Source: Actinernus sp. WN-2022
Lineage: Eukaryota > Cnidaria > Anthozoa > Actiniaria > Actinernidae
Length of the DNA: 64,000 bases
Direction of reading: 5' to 3'
NCBI GenBank assembly: GCA_030867875.1
Contig: JAOWCC010001634.1
Location: forward strand, 133,028,807-133,092,806
Under the pieces are notes generated by a model. It saw only the letters and a program-made list of their open reading frames with translations. It did not search any database and was not told where the DNA came from. Shown here piece by piece: positions 18,880 through 63,335 of this stretch. How positions within the stretch are numbered: the stretch's first letter is position 1; each line of letters begins with the position of its first letter. The position numbers and the translations under genes were made by a program.

Positions 18880-21080
18880 AAGTTAATGAGAGCTTGTTCG
18901 GCGATTTGGATCATAGTGTGCTAGCGCCTCAGGGGACATGAGAACACTTTTAATTTGTTGGAAAGCATGCTGTTGTGCATCTCCCCACATCCATGCAGAC
19001 ACTGCCCTTACGTAGTAAATGGCGTAAGGGCTCGCTGAGGTCAGCCATTCGATTCTTGGTACAAATGTCCCCAGGTGGTTGAACATGCCCATAAAGCGCT
19101 GCAAATCTTTGACATTCTCTGGAGGTGGAAATTTCGATATTGCTGTTGTGTTCTGTGGATCTGCCTGGATTCCAGAGCTATATTAACTTGACTGGATGTC
19201 TTCGAAAAACTCACATTTCTCCTGATTAGACCTGATGCGGTGGGGTGTAGCTCTCGATCACCCGTCTGTCATGATGTTCTTGATTTGCCCCATGGATAAG
19301 AATCTCATCTATCTGACAAATTGTTCCTTCCAGCGTTGGAATATTTCAGGAGTTGGACTAATTCCAAATGGAAGCCGGTTGAATCAGTAGCGACCGAAGG
19401 GTGTGACGAAAGTGGTAAGTAGTTTGGACTCTTCATCCAATGGGAGCTGCCAAAATCCACTGTTTGCGTCAAGTTTGGTAAATACTTTTCTCTTTCCAAA
19501 TTTGGCGAGGCTCTCATCTACTGATGGCATTAGGTGCATGTATTTCCCGTTGAACAGCCTTGTTGAGCTGTGTAAGATCGACACAGGTCCGGACTTTCCC
19601 TTTGGACCTGGGTACAGGTACACGACCAGAGCACCATGTTGTCGGTACTGTCACAGGAGAGATGACTCCCTGTCATAACATTGTCACGATCTCCAGTTTG
19701 ACTTTTGGAAATATGGGCTGGTGAATTTTTCTAGGGCTGTAAATGCAATGTGGCTCGGTATCTTGGCAAAGTGTTATATATGTGACATTCAGTTTTTCAA
19801 TTTCCAACACCACTGAACAGTGATGGAAATTATGCTTTATTTCGGCTGGTGCCGAACTAACTTCTTCTACATCTTGGTCAATGCGTGTGACACGCCCCAG
19901 TTCAACACATGCTTTTCTGCTGAGTAGTGAACATGCTTGGTTTGGTACAGTGACGTACACTGGTTCAGTGAGTTTTCTCTAGCGGTATTTGAGGTTGGCG
20001 TGGAACATGCCAATAACTGGGAGTCTTGTATCAATGAGAGTTTCACCCTTCAGCCAGGGGATCTTGTCGTCGATGACTGACTGCTGCCGCACCAGTATCA
20101 AGCGTGTGTTGTGGTAATTTACTCCTAGCTGGGCAGCCCAGTAGTCTCCATTTCCTTGTATTTCAGCTTCTACTTCAACCTCGGTATTTTTTTACTTTGA
20201 GATTTTGTTCTGCGACAAACTGCTTGAAAATGTCCCTTTTCCGACATTTGTTGCACGTAGCATCTTTCGCCGGGCACGCTTTACATTCATGTCGTTGGCG
20301 GCCACACCACATACAGGTTTAATTTCTCTGTACATGCAGGTTTCTGGGCTTCTTTGTCAACTGGACGGCTGTTTCTGCTCTTACCAGGTCCTACATTGTC
20401 AACTTGACTAGACTTGCCATCTCCGCGGACAAGTTCACGCCTAAATTTTGTTTCCTAGCTTCCGCCGGCCTGGCGACTCATCTGTACTGCCTGTGCCAGG
20501 GTAAGGGTTGATTTTGATTGAAAATGATCGGGCAGTGAATCGTCAAGCGCAAGCACTCTAACAATTATCCGGTCACCAATAAGTTCATCTAGATAAGTTC
20601 GCCGTACTCACAATCATCAGCTAATTTATACAGATATTGCAATTGAGTATGAAAGTGTCGATTGATTCTCCCTGCGCTTGAGCTGAGAGCGTTTGTTGAA
20701 GCGGGCTCTCTCAAAAATCACGTTGCGGCGTTCTGCGTATATAGTAAACGCCGTTCAGCGCTTTCTTTATTTATCTGTACGAGGCAGTTTCGTCATTTAT
20801 TCGCAGCGTTTGGAGATGATCCGCATTGGCAAGTCACCCATTGCATAAAGTAAGGTACTGACATGTTCAGTTTGGGGCTTACTGCTGAGTCCTGGTGCGA
20901 TTCAATATCTTTCAAAGCGGCGAAGCCATGTAGGCCACACGTCTGCTGGTCGTGGCCCGTTTGCTCCTTCACTGTTCCCGAGAGAGGCAATCGAGGCCGG
21001 GATGGTTGGATGTTTCTGGAGTTCCAATAAGTAGATTCTCAGCTGCTTGTGGTCGTTGCTGTTCGTTTTCCCCATTTTGT
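18880..21080 (-). pseudogene. Ty3/gypsy LTR-retrotransposon relic (gag-pol)
   Basis: Minus-strand order from right to left: gag-like sequence starting MGKTNSNDHKQLR (about 21075) with RFERYRIAPGL; zinc-knuckle-like cysteines (CKACPAKDATCNKC, about 20270-20310); a protease-to-RT linker with ACSLLSRKACVELGR (about 19900-19940); reverse transcriptase with KVFTKLDANSGFWQLPLDE (about 19440-19500) and TPFGRY; then the RT thumb/RNase H start with LQRFMGMFNHLG and WMWGDAQQHAFQQIKS (about 18960-19100). Frameshifts and stops occur throughout and no LTRs were identified, so it is inactive. Confidence 0.85.
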
Positions 21081-21639
21081 GGTTCGAGAAGCGCTGTCAC
21101 CATGTAGTAATATTTACTCGTTAACAGCCGAGTATATAAACAACAACTCGTTTATTCCAAGATGGCGGACCCCTTTTCCATGTGGTCATATACATACATA
21201 CATACATACTGTATTTGTTTAAGCAGGTTATGCATTAAATTATAATATAAACTATGAAGTAAATGCTAGAATCGAGTCCTTACAGTAAAATATGGATATC
21301 CGTTTCATAATATTAACACATAATATATTAATTAACATATATTGACTAATTATAGTAATAGTCTTTGTTTGTTACCAGGCAAGTTTCTTTGTGGAAGGTT
21401 AAGTCATCTAACGCGTTCTTATTTTTCTTAAGTACTAATTCAAATTAGCTTACTTTATCTATCTGTTTCATCTCATTTGGTAGAGTGTTCCAGACTACTG
21501 GGCCTCTAAATCTCAGTGTGGTTCTTCCAATTTGCAGATTGTAGTTTGAAATGATATACGATTTGAACATCATTCACAGATTGTATTGTCATGAAGCTAA
21601 AAGCATCATTTGTTCCTAAATAAATTATATATTATTTCA

Positions 21640-22997
21640 GGGGCTTGGTTGCTATGGATATTATGCATCAGTTTCATCAGTTCTCTTTTATCGATATCAA
21701 TGATATCTCTAACAGCTCTAAAATTCTAGACTTTCATCAGTGTCATCAGTGTCATCATTCTAGACTGCATCAGTGTCATCAGTTTTCTTTTATCGATATC
21801 AATGATATCTCTAACAGCTCTAAAATTCTAGACTTTCATATTTTTGCTGATGATACCAATCTATTTTATACCAATAACAGTTTGCAAAATCTGGAAATGA
21901 TCATTAATGAACAACTAGAACTGTTAAACAGTTCGATATGTTCAAATAAGCTTTCCTTAAATATTACTAAAACAAATTTTGTAATTTTCCATCCTTACCA
22001 AAAAAAATTAACTATCCTATTAAATTGGTACTAATGGCAAACCACTAAAGCAGGAGAACACAGTAAACTATCTTGGAATACTTATTGCCTGCAATCTAAA
22101 CTGGAAATCTTTATACATCAAATAAAACAAAATTAACAGAAGTATTGATGTACTCTCTAAATTACGATATTATTTAAAATTACCTATTCTTACTAACTTG
22201 TATTATTCACTTATATATCCTTACCTCACCGATGGTATCCTTATCTGGGGAAATACCTACCATACTACTATTCGTCCTTTATTCATCCTCCCAAAAAAAG
22301 GCACTTCGTATCATTACATCAGTTCTAAATACGATGCACATTCTACCCCTTTGTTTAGTCAACTTCAAATTCTGAAATTACATGATTTAACTTTCCTTCA
22401 TACTGCATTATTTATGTTCCAGTTCCACACAAATACTCTCCCACCTGTCTTCAAAGATGTTTTTATACCACTATCAAATGTTCACTCTTACAATACACGA
22501 CTAGCTTCAAGCTCTTCTTATTATCTTCCAATTATTCGAACAAATTATGGATTATTTAACATACGTTTTCAGGGTCCTAAAATATGGAATTTAGTTGACA
22601 ATAATATAAAATTTCTAACTAAACATAAATTTAAGAACTGTCTGAAAAAAGAACTTGTTAGCTGAATATTAACTTAATTGCACAATCACATTGTAGTAGT
22701 TTATTAGTCTTGTCCAGTAGTATTTTATTGTAGTTCTATAGTAGTGTATATTAGTTTTGTAAGTAGTCCCGTGATAGTCTTGTATAGTAGTAATTAGTCC
22801 TCTCTTTGTCTGTAGTAATTCTGTAGTTCCGGTGTTCTGACCTTCACAATGCATGTAAATCTATCTTTGGTGGCTCAGCTGAGTTTAGCTTTTCAGTTAT
22901 TCTGAGCCTCCTTGTACTAATCTGGTTGTTATTATTATTATTAGTCTATTGCTCTTTGTAAATTATGAGTACAAAATAAACTTGTTGTTGATATGTG
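21640..22997 (+). pseudogene. Non-LTR retrotransposon (LINE) 3' half, RT
   Basis: The frame contains FADDTNLFY (about 21842), the RT catalytic YADD-type motif, then NKLSLNITKTNFVIF, a frameshift, and a C-terminal region with LIYPYLTDGILIWGN and FQGPKIWNLVDN (22198-22665). The 3' UTR ends with TTATTATTATTA and GTACAAAATAAACTTG. It is 5' truncated, which is typical of LINEs. A segment of about 60 bp (CTTTTATCGATATCAATG... ) is directly duplicated at about 21675 and 21785. The clade looks jockey/CR1-like. Confidence 0.85.
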
Positions 22998-23094
22998 TTA
23001 TTGGTTACCAGTCTTAGCAGCTGTTAGTATTTCGTTATCAGTTAGGTTATCAGGAAGGTTATGTATTAAACAGCTGACTATAGGTGAGCCGGCA

Positions 23095-23455
23095 TTTAAT
23101 GCCATACTAAGTTACAACATGTAATTGTAGGAACTATACTTGTGAAATAAATTACTTGTAGTGTAGTCTTAGACAGATATTTCAGTCTCTTTAGTTGTTA
23201 ACCTTTCTGCCAAAGGTTTTACAGATGGCCGAATTCATTTGGGTGTGCCATGTTAGGTGTGGTCGATTCAATAGTGAAACCTAAATATCTGCTTTCGTTA
23301 ACGTAACTCAGTATCTTTTCTCCTAAAAGAAATGGTTTCAGTGGACCACAAAATACCCTATGACTGATTAGCATATCTTCAGATTTTCCTGTATGAATTG
23401 TTAACTTATTGTTTCTACACCAAGTATTTATATCTAGTCAGTACAGGAGTCCATT
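23095..23455 (-). pseudogene. LINE RT fragment (minus strand)
   Basis: Minus-strand reading includes NKLTIHTGKSEDMLISHR, then ILSYVNESRYLGFTIES, which is the post-YADD segment of a non-LTR reverse transcriptase. It is truncated on its upstream side at 23460, where the DNA element 23461-24931 begins. Confidence 0.7.
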
Positions 23456-23460
23456 ACTAG

Positions 23461-24931
23461 AAGCGTCCATCTAAAGTACACGGCACATACTCGTTTTGTT
23501 CTATAAATAGATTGCTTTTTCCCGCGAAAGCGTGTGGTTCTTAAGAGGTCCGCAAATTGTCGAAACAATGGCGGCCAAAGCGGAGCGAGAGATCCAATGT
23601 CGAAGTCCACAATCCGTCATTACTCGACCCCATACACGTTTTCCAATGAAAAATAACGAGAGACAGGTTCCTGTTAATAAATAATGCCATATTCTAATAA
23701 ATAACTTGTCTGAACACCAAGTTATAGATAAGCCGACATCACCGCTCTCGATCGAATTTATTTTACTTTTAAAGTATTCACGCCTGGCATAAGTTACCTC
23801 AAAATCGATCACTAAAAGCGAGCCAAAAATATATAAACCAGCACATCTTGTTTAATTCGCTGTCAAATTGAACGAAATTTTTGTATGTTAATATTAAAAT
23901 GAAATAACGTCTTTAGGATCAAACAAGTTTGTATATTGACGTTGGTGTGACGTCATAACGAACGACTCCTTTTAAGGTCAAATTCTGCGTTACCTATACG
24001 TTTGAAATAAAGCATGTTATCACAACAACATAAATATGTGTTTTTGATTGCCGCAATTTTAAAGTCTCTACGATAAATATTTGCTGAGTTATTAAGAACT
24101 GAAGTTTCCTGTGACGTCACATTTTCTGACGTCATGGTCTGACATCAGTCATGCTTTCTAAATTGAATAAACATAAAAAAGACCATATTGCGGCTATTCA
24201 ATGTACAGTAAGTACAGTTCCTCTTTAAAACCCCCAAAATACTTGAATAGTTATTTTTAAAAGACGTTTTCAAAAATATATGACGTCATAATTACGTTTC
24301 CTCTTTTTCACTGGGAATTTTAAAGTATTTCCTCTCTAAAATCGAAAATTTTAAAAACATACGGTTGTGGGTACCGATTTACTCTTTTGATTGCTAGATT
24401 GTCGTAAACAAATATTTTAAACTCTAAAAGATGAATGAAGAAGTTATTTTGTAAATGGTTCTGTATAAATTAAAAATTAAATAACTTTTCTCCCTCTCGA
24501 CCAATCGAACTCGGGTTTTCGGTTTCTTTGTTGTCGACATGATGGGAAATCGAAAATATAAAATTTACTGATGTTCAAGGTAATTGAAAACATCGAGAAA
24601 CCTATTATAAATGGATACATGACGTAACTGTGACGTCATCAAGATGTCTACGGTAAATCAAATCATCGGATTTTGTTTAGGTCGTCGGTCTTCATCATCC
24701 CACAAAAATTCAATCTTTTATGTTGGAAACTTTTGAAAATATAGCAAAGTGATAGATTTTAGGGTCATTTGTGCCAAGCGTGATTACTCTCTTGAGTCAC
24801 TGACGTCACTTTCGCTTTGTCTTAAGCATCGTGTTCATTGGCTGCTCAAATTGCTCCCGCGAAATTCTGTCTATTTTTAGCACAAAACGAGTCTGTGCCG
24901 TCGTATAGACCCAATGGGGTAGATGGACGCT
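23461..24931. mobile_element. 1.5-kb non-autonomous DNA element
   Basis: AAGCGTCCATCT at 23461 is mirrored by AGATGGACGCT ending at 24931. Inner arms share ACGGCAC-ACTCGTTTTGT and TTCCCGCG/CGCGAAAT blocks. The interior is AT-rich with several TGACGTCA-type words and no coding capacity. Confidence 0.7.
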
Positions 24932-24959
24932 CCTGGTAATGTGCTCCTGGTCAGTATTA

Positions 24960-27640
24960 TATATTCTACAGTCTCAGCCTCTAGTATGTAAAATAGATAA
25001 ATATCGATCCCCTAAATAAAACTGACGTTTATTAACAGGAGATACGTAAGATTTATTACGCAGCAAGTCGTTTTTAAAAGAAGCAACAGAAATACAATCG
25101 CGGGATGATTTCAACAGAGTGTTCCACTGTTTAGTAGTTGAATAAAGAAAATAATTCTTCAATTTTTCAGTAAAATATTACGTATAGAGAGTAAGCACAA
25201 GTTATTCCTGGTTCGAAGAGCATAAGAACTCCTCTGGTTTACATAAGGAGGGAAAGTGATGAGATATAACCTGGTGCAAGACTATTGATAATTTTATACA
25301 ACGAAATCAATTTAACTTTTTAATATCTTTTGACTGATGTATTTTAAGAATGTGAGCCCTCCAAGACTTATTACTAGATAGCGAGACGCCTAAATGCCCG
25401 TGACTACTAACTTCATCAATTGCCCTGTCTTGCAATTTCAAAAGAGAATGACATGGCTTATCTCTTTTAAGAGAAAACACCATACTTTTAGTCTTTGAAG
25501 CGTTCATTGTAACCAACCAATCATTGGACCACGCGTACGAAGTATAATTACATTCAAATCATCATTTAAAGTTCGAGCAGTCGACTCAGGTGTATAAACT
25601 GCACTTTAAGTAATAACGTGTCATCAGCAAATAGAAAGCAATTACTATTAATGTGATCATGAAGGTCATTAATGTAAATCAAAAATAAGAGCGGCCCAAG
25701 GACAGATCGTGAGGCACACCAGCTTGGATTTCTTTCCATGAAGAACAACTACCTTCAATAACGACCCGTTGCATCCTACCGCTTAATTAAATACCTTTCA
25801 AACCATGTAAATAAAAGTACCTTCAATTCCTAAATGTTTCAACTTAGCTAAGAGACCCACGTGCCAAACCTTATCGAATGCTTTCGATATATCCAAAAAG
25901 ACTGCCCGTACTTCGTTACCTCTATCTAGCGCCTCATAAATTTTGTGTACAATATAAACCAGCTGCATGACCGTTGAATTCCCAGGACGAAATCCAGATT
26001 GAAAACGATAAAAAAACTTATACATGTACGCTCAAGAAAGGAATACAACTTCATAAAAACAATCTTTTCACATATTTTACTAAAGCAGGAAAGGAGCGAT
26101 AGCGGTCGATAATTAGCCGGACTTAAGCTGGCGATTATCTTCAAGTGTATTAAGGCTTGGTTTGAACATGAAATTAAAACGAGGCAATAATTATTTCTTC
26201 GTGTTTTCTTGACCATCTTTCAAGTAAAAATTAGGCGGGAAAATACAATGCAAATTTGTATTTGACGAACTTTTCAAAACGGGGTGTGGAAAGAGCCCTT
26301 ACTTTAAGTTTATCCTCACTTAATTTTAACCAATAGCGATGTAGGTACACTAATTAGCCTTTTCTCGTTGCCTGCATTCAATATCAGCAGAAATATCGGC
26401 GAGCGAAGGCCGGAATTGATAATTTCCGGTCCTGAATCTCGCGGATATTTCTGCCAATATTGAATGCAGACAAGGAGAAAAGGCTAATTAGTCGCCGGTA
26501 CCAGTACATCGCTAATAGTTCAAATTAAGTGAGGATAAACTTAAGGTAAGGGCTCTTTCCACACCCCGTTTTGAAAAGTTCGGCATATACAAATTTGCAT
26601 AGCCTCCTCCGCAGGCATCTCTAATTTTCGAAGAAATCAGATATTAAAAATCGTGAATTGGGTTACCTGTGCTCCAATCTCCCTCTCTTTTCTTCACCTG
26701 CCACAGGGAGCCCATAATCTGATTTCTTCAAAAAATAGAGATGCCTGCTGAGGAGGCTAAAATTTGCATTGTATTTTCCCGCCTAACTTTTCGGAACGGT
26801 AGTTTCTATGGCAATGGTATCACTCGTTGGGTAAAGCAACCAGTTTCTACAATTCTGTAAAGTTTTATGATTTTTACTTGAAAGGTGGTCAAGAAAACAC
26901 GAAGAAAGGATTTGCCTCGTTTTCATTTATTACATTTGAGTCTCTCTTAATCAAAGGCAAAACATTTGCTAATTTCCAAAGGTGGGGAAACCATCCGTGA
27001 AAAAAAAGAAGCATTAATAAGACGCGTGAGTGGCTTACAAATCCCATGCATACAATATATTTAATCATTCGATTACTAATTCCACACGCCTTCGCTACGT
27101 CTACCCGGCTAAGTAAATCGGCAACTTCCTCCTCAGATGCAGTTATATTAGAGAGAGTATTAAAAATGAGATGCTAGGATAAGAATAGGAATTGTCACAT
27201 TGGCTGAAGGTAAATGGGTCTGGATAACAAAAACATCATTGAAAAATATCGGCTTTCTCCTTTGGATCAAAAATATGCATATTCTCATGCAAGGGCGGTA
27301 TAGAAATCCCAGCCTTGGAGCCATAATACGATTTAACAATTTTCCACCACTTTTTGGCTGACGTAGTTCGACTAGACAATAGCCCACTTCCGCGATATGC
27401 TTTACTTGTCACGCACAAAGGTTTCAATACGAGGCCCCGTGCTAAATTAAATTTATTCTTTTCTCTGAGATCAAAAACGAGAGCTAATGTTTTACCAGGG
27501 TATCCAAACACCGAGAAAGATGATGATTTTATTATTTCGAGGTGTTTGGGTTCCCTGGTGAAACACGAAGCTCGAGTTTTTGATCTGACTTCTCGAGCGA
27601 AAACAATACCTGCATTCATAAATCATTATAAAGTATTGTT
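24960..27640 (-). pseudogene. LINE ORF2 (RT), minus strand, split by a foldback
   Basis: Minus-strand pieces in order: ALVFDLREKNKFNLARG and KKWWKIVKSYYGSKAG (about 27240-27610), the linker upstream of RT; ANYRPLSLLSCFSKICE (about 26060-26115); FRPGNSTVMQLVYIV with FLDISKAFDKVWH (about 25860-25990); FLIYINDLHDH and FADDTLLLK (about 25600-25690); then KNYFLYSTTKQWNTL near 25160. These are canonical non-LTR RT blocks. Many frameshifts make it inactive. The foldback at 26173-26929 sits between the linker and the first RT block. Confidence 0.85.
26173..26929. mobile_element. Foldback element inserted in a LINE
   Basis: AAAACGAGGCAA...CTTCGTGTTTTCTTGACCA on the left is mirrored at 26885-26925. 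Inner mirrored blocks are TTAGGCGGGAAAATACAATG and GGGGTGTGGAAAGAGCCCTT. A second, asymmetric palindrome (TAGCCTCCTCCGCAGGCA at about 26607, mirrored at about 26745) is inserted in the right arm and resembles the ends near 30110-30350. Confidence 0.8.
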
Positions 27641-27719
27641 GCCTTGAATTTTATTGCATGCAATTATAGACTACAAGGGTTCTGATTGTTATTTTGTCAC
27701 GTTCATTTCAACCGAAACG

Positions 27720-27805
27720 GCCTGATAGCTTAGTGGGCAAGACAGCGGACTATAGTAGTCAAGAGCAGCCATGAGGATGATGGTTCGAGTCACACTCCGG
27801 ACACC
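27720..27805 (+). repeat. SINE-like tRNA-derived head
   Basis: GATAGCTTAGTGGGCAAGA resembles box A and GATGGTTCGAGTCAC resembles box B about 45 bp further on. Acceptor-stem pairing is absent and the spacing is longer than in a functional tRNA, so it is read as a SINE head, not a tRNA gene. Confidence 0.5.
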
Positions 27806-27812
27806 GATTTTT

Positions 27813-27875
27813 CACATGCATGAATCTTGATACCCAATGAGAACACTAGTGATGGTATCAAGATTCATGCATGTG
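27813..27875. repeat. Perfect 22-bp stem hairpin
   Basis: CACATGCATGAATCTTGATA at 27813 is mirrored exactly by TATCAAGATTCATGCATGTG ending at 27875, with a loop of about 19 bases. It could be a very short MITE. Confidence 0.85.
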
Positions 27876-28560
27876 ACCAAATGCAGCCCTCTGATTGACT
27901 AAAAAGTCATGAATTATTAAGGAGTATGAGAATGCTCATCAGTGACATTAAAATTCGGTTACGAACATGCCGTAGTTAATGTCCCACTCGTAGGAAATCT
28001 ACTCTACTACAGCGACACATATTACACGTACTACCATTAAGTACATCGATGAGGGGCGGTAAGGGGGTTTCGCGTGAAACGTGATCATGTGTATTTATTT
28101 TATGTGATCTGTGATCAGAAAAAAAAATCCGTGAACGGTGAATAACATGCTCATCGTGATACGTGAAACTTAAATTTAATTCTACGATATGCGTGATTCT
28201 TTATAAGAAAACCTGCAATATTTCCGTGATAGTCATAAAAGGTGACCTAAGAATCTTCTTATTTCTGACGTCAGTTTCCGGTTTAAAGTCTTACTGTGAC
28301 GAGAGCGAGGTTATGGCGTATAGCGCCACATGTAGCCCAAGCTTACTCGATTCAGTCTCAGGCAGAAAATCGAGAATTCAAAAACACCCAGTAAATCAAG
28401 GTTAAACGGCCCAGGAATCGCCATGGACATGAAAGGTAATGACTACAAGGGAAAGCGAAGGTTTTTGAAACAGTTAAAGTTAAATTCCCATACATCGCTC
28501 ATGCATACGAATCGTAAGTTTGGGCTACCTGTGATAGCGCGTGACGATTAACAAACCACA

Positions 28561-29208
28561 ATGGCGGTTTATGTACGGTATTTGCCCAAGACCGGAAAAA
28601 GCGGCGAAGACATGAAGCAACAGTTTCTCCACGAGGTCGATGTTCTTCAAACCTGCCGCTGTTGTATTAACGCAGCGGCGTCAAAGGAAAGAAGCTGCCA
28701 ATTGCAACAGCTCTTGCGACAATTGTATGACCGCAGAATCCGAGTGTGCCGATTGCAGGGTCAAACGAGTCATAGGCCCTCATTTAGAGCGTATCAAAGT
28801 TGTTTAGGAGGCCAGCAATGCGTGAGAGCTGTTGTGCTCATTGTCGCCACAGATTGTGAATCGGGAAACAAGAAAGCATTTGAACTGATCGCAGAGAGTA
28901 GGGATAAAGGAACTTTGAAAGCGCCGTTCATATTCATATGCCTCCCTGATGTTGTACATGTAGGCGGCAAAAGTCTAAAGTGCAATTTTGCCAACTGGAT
29001 GCTCAGTGCTATATTGCTTAATGAAAGGTCCTGCCAAAGTATGCTTCACACAATTAGAGACTCGGATACTCTCCTCAAGAAAATTCTTCCACGAGATAGT
29101 GTGGTAAACAAAGATCGAATGGATGTGGACCTACATGCAATGGATCACTTCAAGGACCAGTTTCCGACTTTGTTACAGTATGCCCGCAATTTGGCGAACA
29201 CGGTGTAA
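28561..29208 (+). CDS. 215-codon ORF, unknown protein
   Basis: The ATG at 28561 opens 215 codons without interruption, unusual for this AT-rich DNA. The predicted protein has a Cys-rich start (CRCCINAAASKERSC), a hydrophobic strand (CVRAVVLIVATDCESGN, about residues 86-102), another at about 120-128 (APFIFICLP) and a charged end. No signal peptide or known catalytic motif was recognised. Protein-like sequence continues in another frame beyond the stop (HERSYYPVVPQATPLDAG, about 29255-29310), so it may be a frameshifted part of a longer mobile-element or multi-exon gene. GTGAAAC-rich repeats flank it on both sides (about 28065 and 29985), which favours a repeat origin. Confidence 0.4.
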   Translation: MAVYVRYLPKTGKSGEDMKQQFLHEVDVLQTCRCCINAAASKERSCQLQQLLRQLYDRRIRVCRLQGQTSHRPSFRAYQSCLGGQQCVRAVVLIVATDCESGNKKAFELIAESRDKGTLKAPFIFICLPDVVHVGGKSLKCNFANWMLSAILLNERSCQSMLHTIRDSDTLLKKILPRDSVVNKDRMDVDLHAMDHFKDQFPTLLQYARNLANTV

Positions 29209-29600
29209 TGACTGTATCAAGAGGGTTGTTCATTGGGCTGCCTATTACTATACCCACGAGAGGTCATATTACCCAGTGGTTCCTCAGGCAACGCCTCTCG
29301 ATGCCGGCCTTCCTAGAATGAGCCATTTGAAGCCAATGCCGGAGAAACTTTAATGACAGAGAGGTAGAGCTGTCCGGCAAAGGATGGTACGCCAGGAAAC
29401 AACGATGTTTATAGCAGGTACACTACCATTAAACATGTATGCTACGTCTGTTGTACCAAAGGAGAACAGATAAGGTTCTAAGATAGCGGAAGCTCTGCGC
29501 AACCTCCTGCTTACAAAAACCAAGAAGATGAGCCGGGTACAGTTAGATATCTTAGGGGAAAGGTTGGAGCACAACCAGGCATCAGAGTATGACACTGATT
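29200..29600 (+). pseudogene. Frameshifted continuation of the 28561 ORF
   Basis: Reads NDCIKRVVHWAAYYYTHERS and then LPRMSHLKPMPEKL before a stop at about 29352, with further short coding-like pieces to about 29600. The composition looks like protein, but the product is not recognised. Confidence 0.35.
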
Positions 29601-30109
29601 GGCTGAATGCGAACCTACAGTTCTAGAGCGGAGTGACAACGAAGACGAAATGAAGTCCTTGTCTTCGCGCAGTAACAACTAGGAGCGGAAGGACTGTCCG
29701 GGTGTCTTCCAAGCTATTTTAACTCACGTTCAGGTACGCAAAATATTCCATTTTCGTTCATTTAGTAATATTTAAATTCTGAAAAGAAAGTAGATTTTAT
29801 AGAAAGCAGTTTCTGAAACTGTGATATGCGTAAGAAAAGATTAACTTACAAACGAAGGCACCGCCTGACAGCGGATTACTAAAAAACCGTATGCAATATA
29901 TCAAGGCTGTATCAACAGTAATACAATGTCATTTTTCGTGAATCGTGAAATCGGAATATTAATTACCGTGACTCTTATTAGTCGTGAAACCGTGCGCAGA
30001 CCCCCCCACCCCTCCCCCCACCTTTGTTATTTTTTTTATCGAAATTTATCAACTATTGGTTGCACAATCATATTCAAATTTGTCCAACGCACTTGCCATA
30101 ATCTATAAT

Positions 30110-30335
30110 TACGTAGCCTCTTACCTGCTTGCAGGCAGTAGAGGGTACTTTTTCGCGCAGAAAATCGCCGAAACGGCCGCCATATTGGCCGAGGGCCTCC
30201 CCCTCCATTTGTCATACAATCCCAGCAGGCCTCAATTACGCTCGGCCAATATGGCGGCCGCTTCAGTAATCCCGCCGTTTTCTGGGCGGAAAAAAACACA
30301 CCCTCTACCGCCTGCAAGCTGGCTACTTAGCCTCC
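30110..30335. mobile_element. MITE/foldback with GCGGCCGCCATATTGG arms
   Basis: GTAGCCTCTTACCTGCTTGC...GGCCGCCATATTGGCCGAG on the left is mirrored by CTCGGCCAATATGGCGGCCG...GCCTGCAAGCTGGCTAC on the right. It lies just upstream of the first exon of the phospho-lyase gene. The CAGGCA/TAGCC words link it to the palindrome at 26601-26760. Confidence 0.75.
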
Positions 30336-30359
30336 TCCGCAGGCAACCTTATTATATTT

Positions 30360-30622
30360 TTTAGATCCGGCAACCGGCGAAGCGGAGGATCCAACGCGAG
30401 GGGACATCTTCCCCTCCCGGCCCGGCCCCCTTCGCTCCCCACTCATTTGTTTCGTCCTCAGACCATTCCTCGTCCCTCTCTTACAAAGGAAGCCCGGATT
30501 CACATGATTAGTTGTTGTTTATACCTGTTGGATAATCATGTTATTCCGGTTATCTTGGCGCTGGCAGAACAATCGCGGTGCAGTGGTGACTGGTATACAA
30601 CAGGTAAAGTCACAAGATTGTC
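30360..30622 (+). promoter_or_regulatory. Putative promoter and 5' UTR of the phospho-lyase gene
   Basis: This is a locally GC-rich segment (CCCCTCCCGGCCCGGCCCCC at about 30412) in otherwise AT-rich DNA, directly upstream of the first coding exon. No TATA box at a convincing distance was found. TAA at 30605-30607 is in frame and closes the reading upstream of the ATG at 30623. Confidence 0.35.
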
Positions 30623-62939
<32,317 letters not shown>

Positions 62940-63209
62940 GTAAAGCACGTTGCCTGTAATTCTAGCTTTAAATTAGTGCCCCTAAGTTCAACATTATCTA
63001 AAAATTGATTTGGAGATCAGAGATCATCAGAGCGTGACTACTGAAACCAAGCCACTTCGACAACGAGAACTGAACACATTGCAAAACGAAAACAAAGAAC
63101 TCCAAAGTTCAAATCCTAGCATATTAATGTGCGAATTTTCTTCATTCGAAAGACTTCTATTATGAAGTCAACCAAATTCTCCTTTTACCGGATCGAAGCT
63201 CAAGCAAGT

Positions 63210-63335
63210 GGAAATGCTATTGTCTTGTACTCGACACTGATTGGCTCAAGTAACCGTAAGTTGGAATGCTATTGTCTTGTACTCGACACTGATTGGCTCA
63301 AGTAACCGTAAGTTGGAATGCTTTGTTTTCGTACT
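63210..63335. repeat. 52-53 bp tandem repeat, 2.5 units
   Basis: Units begin at about 63210, 63263 and 63315. Two are nearly identical (GCTATTGTCTTGTACTCGAC...TTGGCTCAAGTAACCGTAAG) and the third is diverged. Confidence 0.95.

Noticed and set aside
30597..30610. Strong donor-like CAGGTAAAG just upstream of exon 1
   Set aside because: Using it would splice out the exon 1 coding sequence, and no upstream coding exon was found. A 5' UTR intron cannot be excluded, but nothing supports it.
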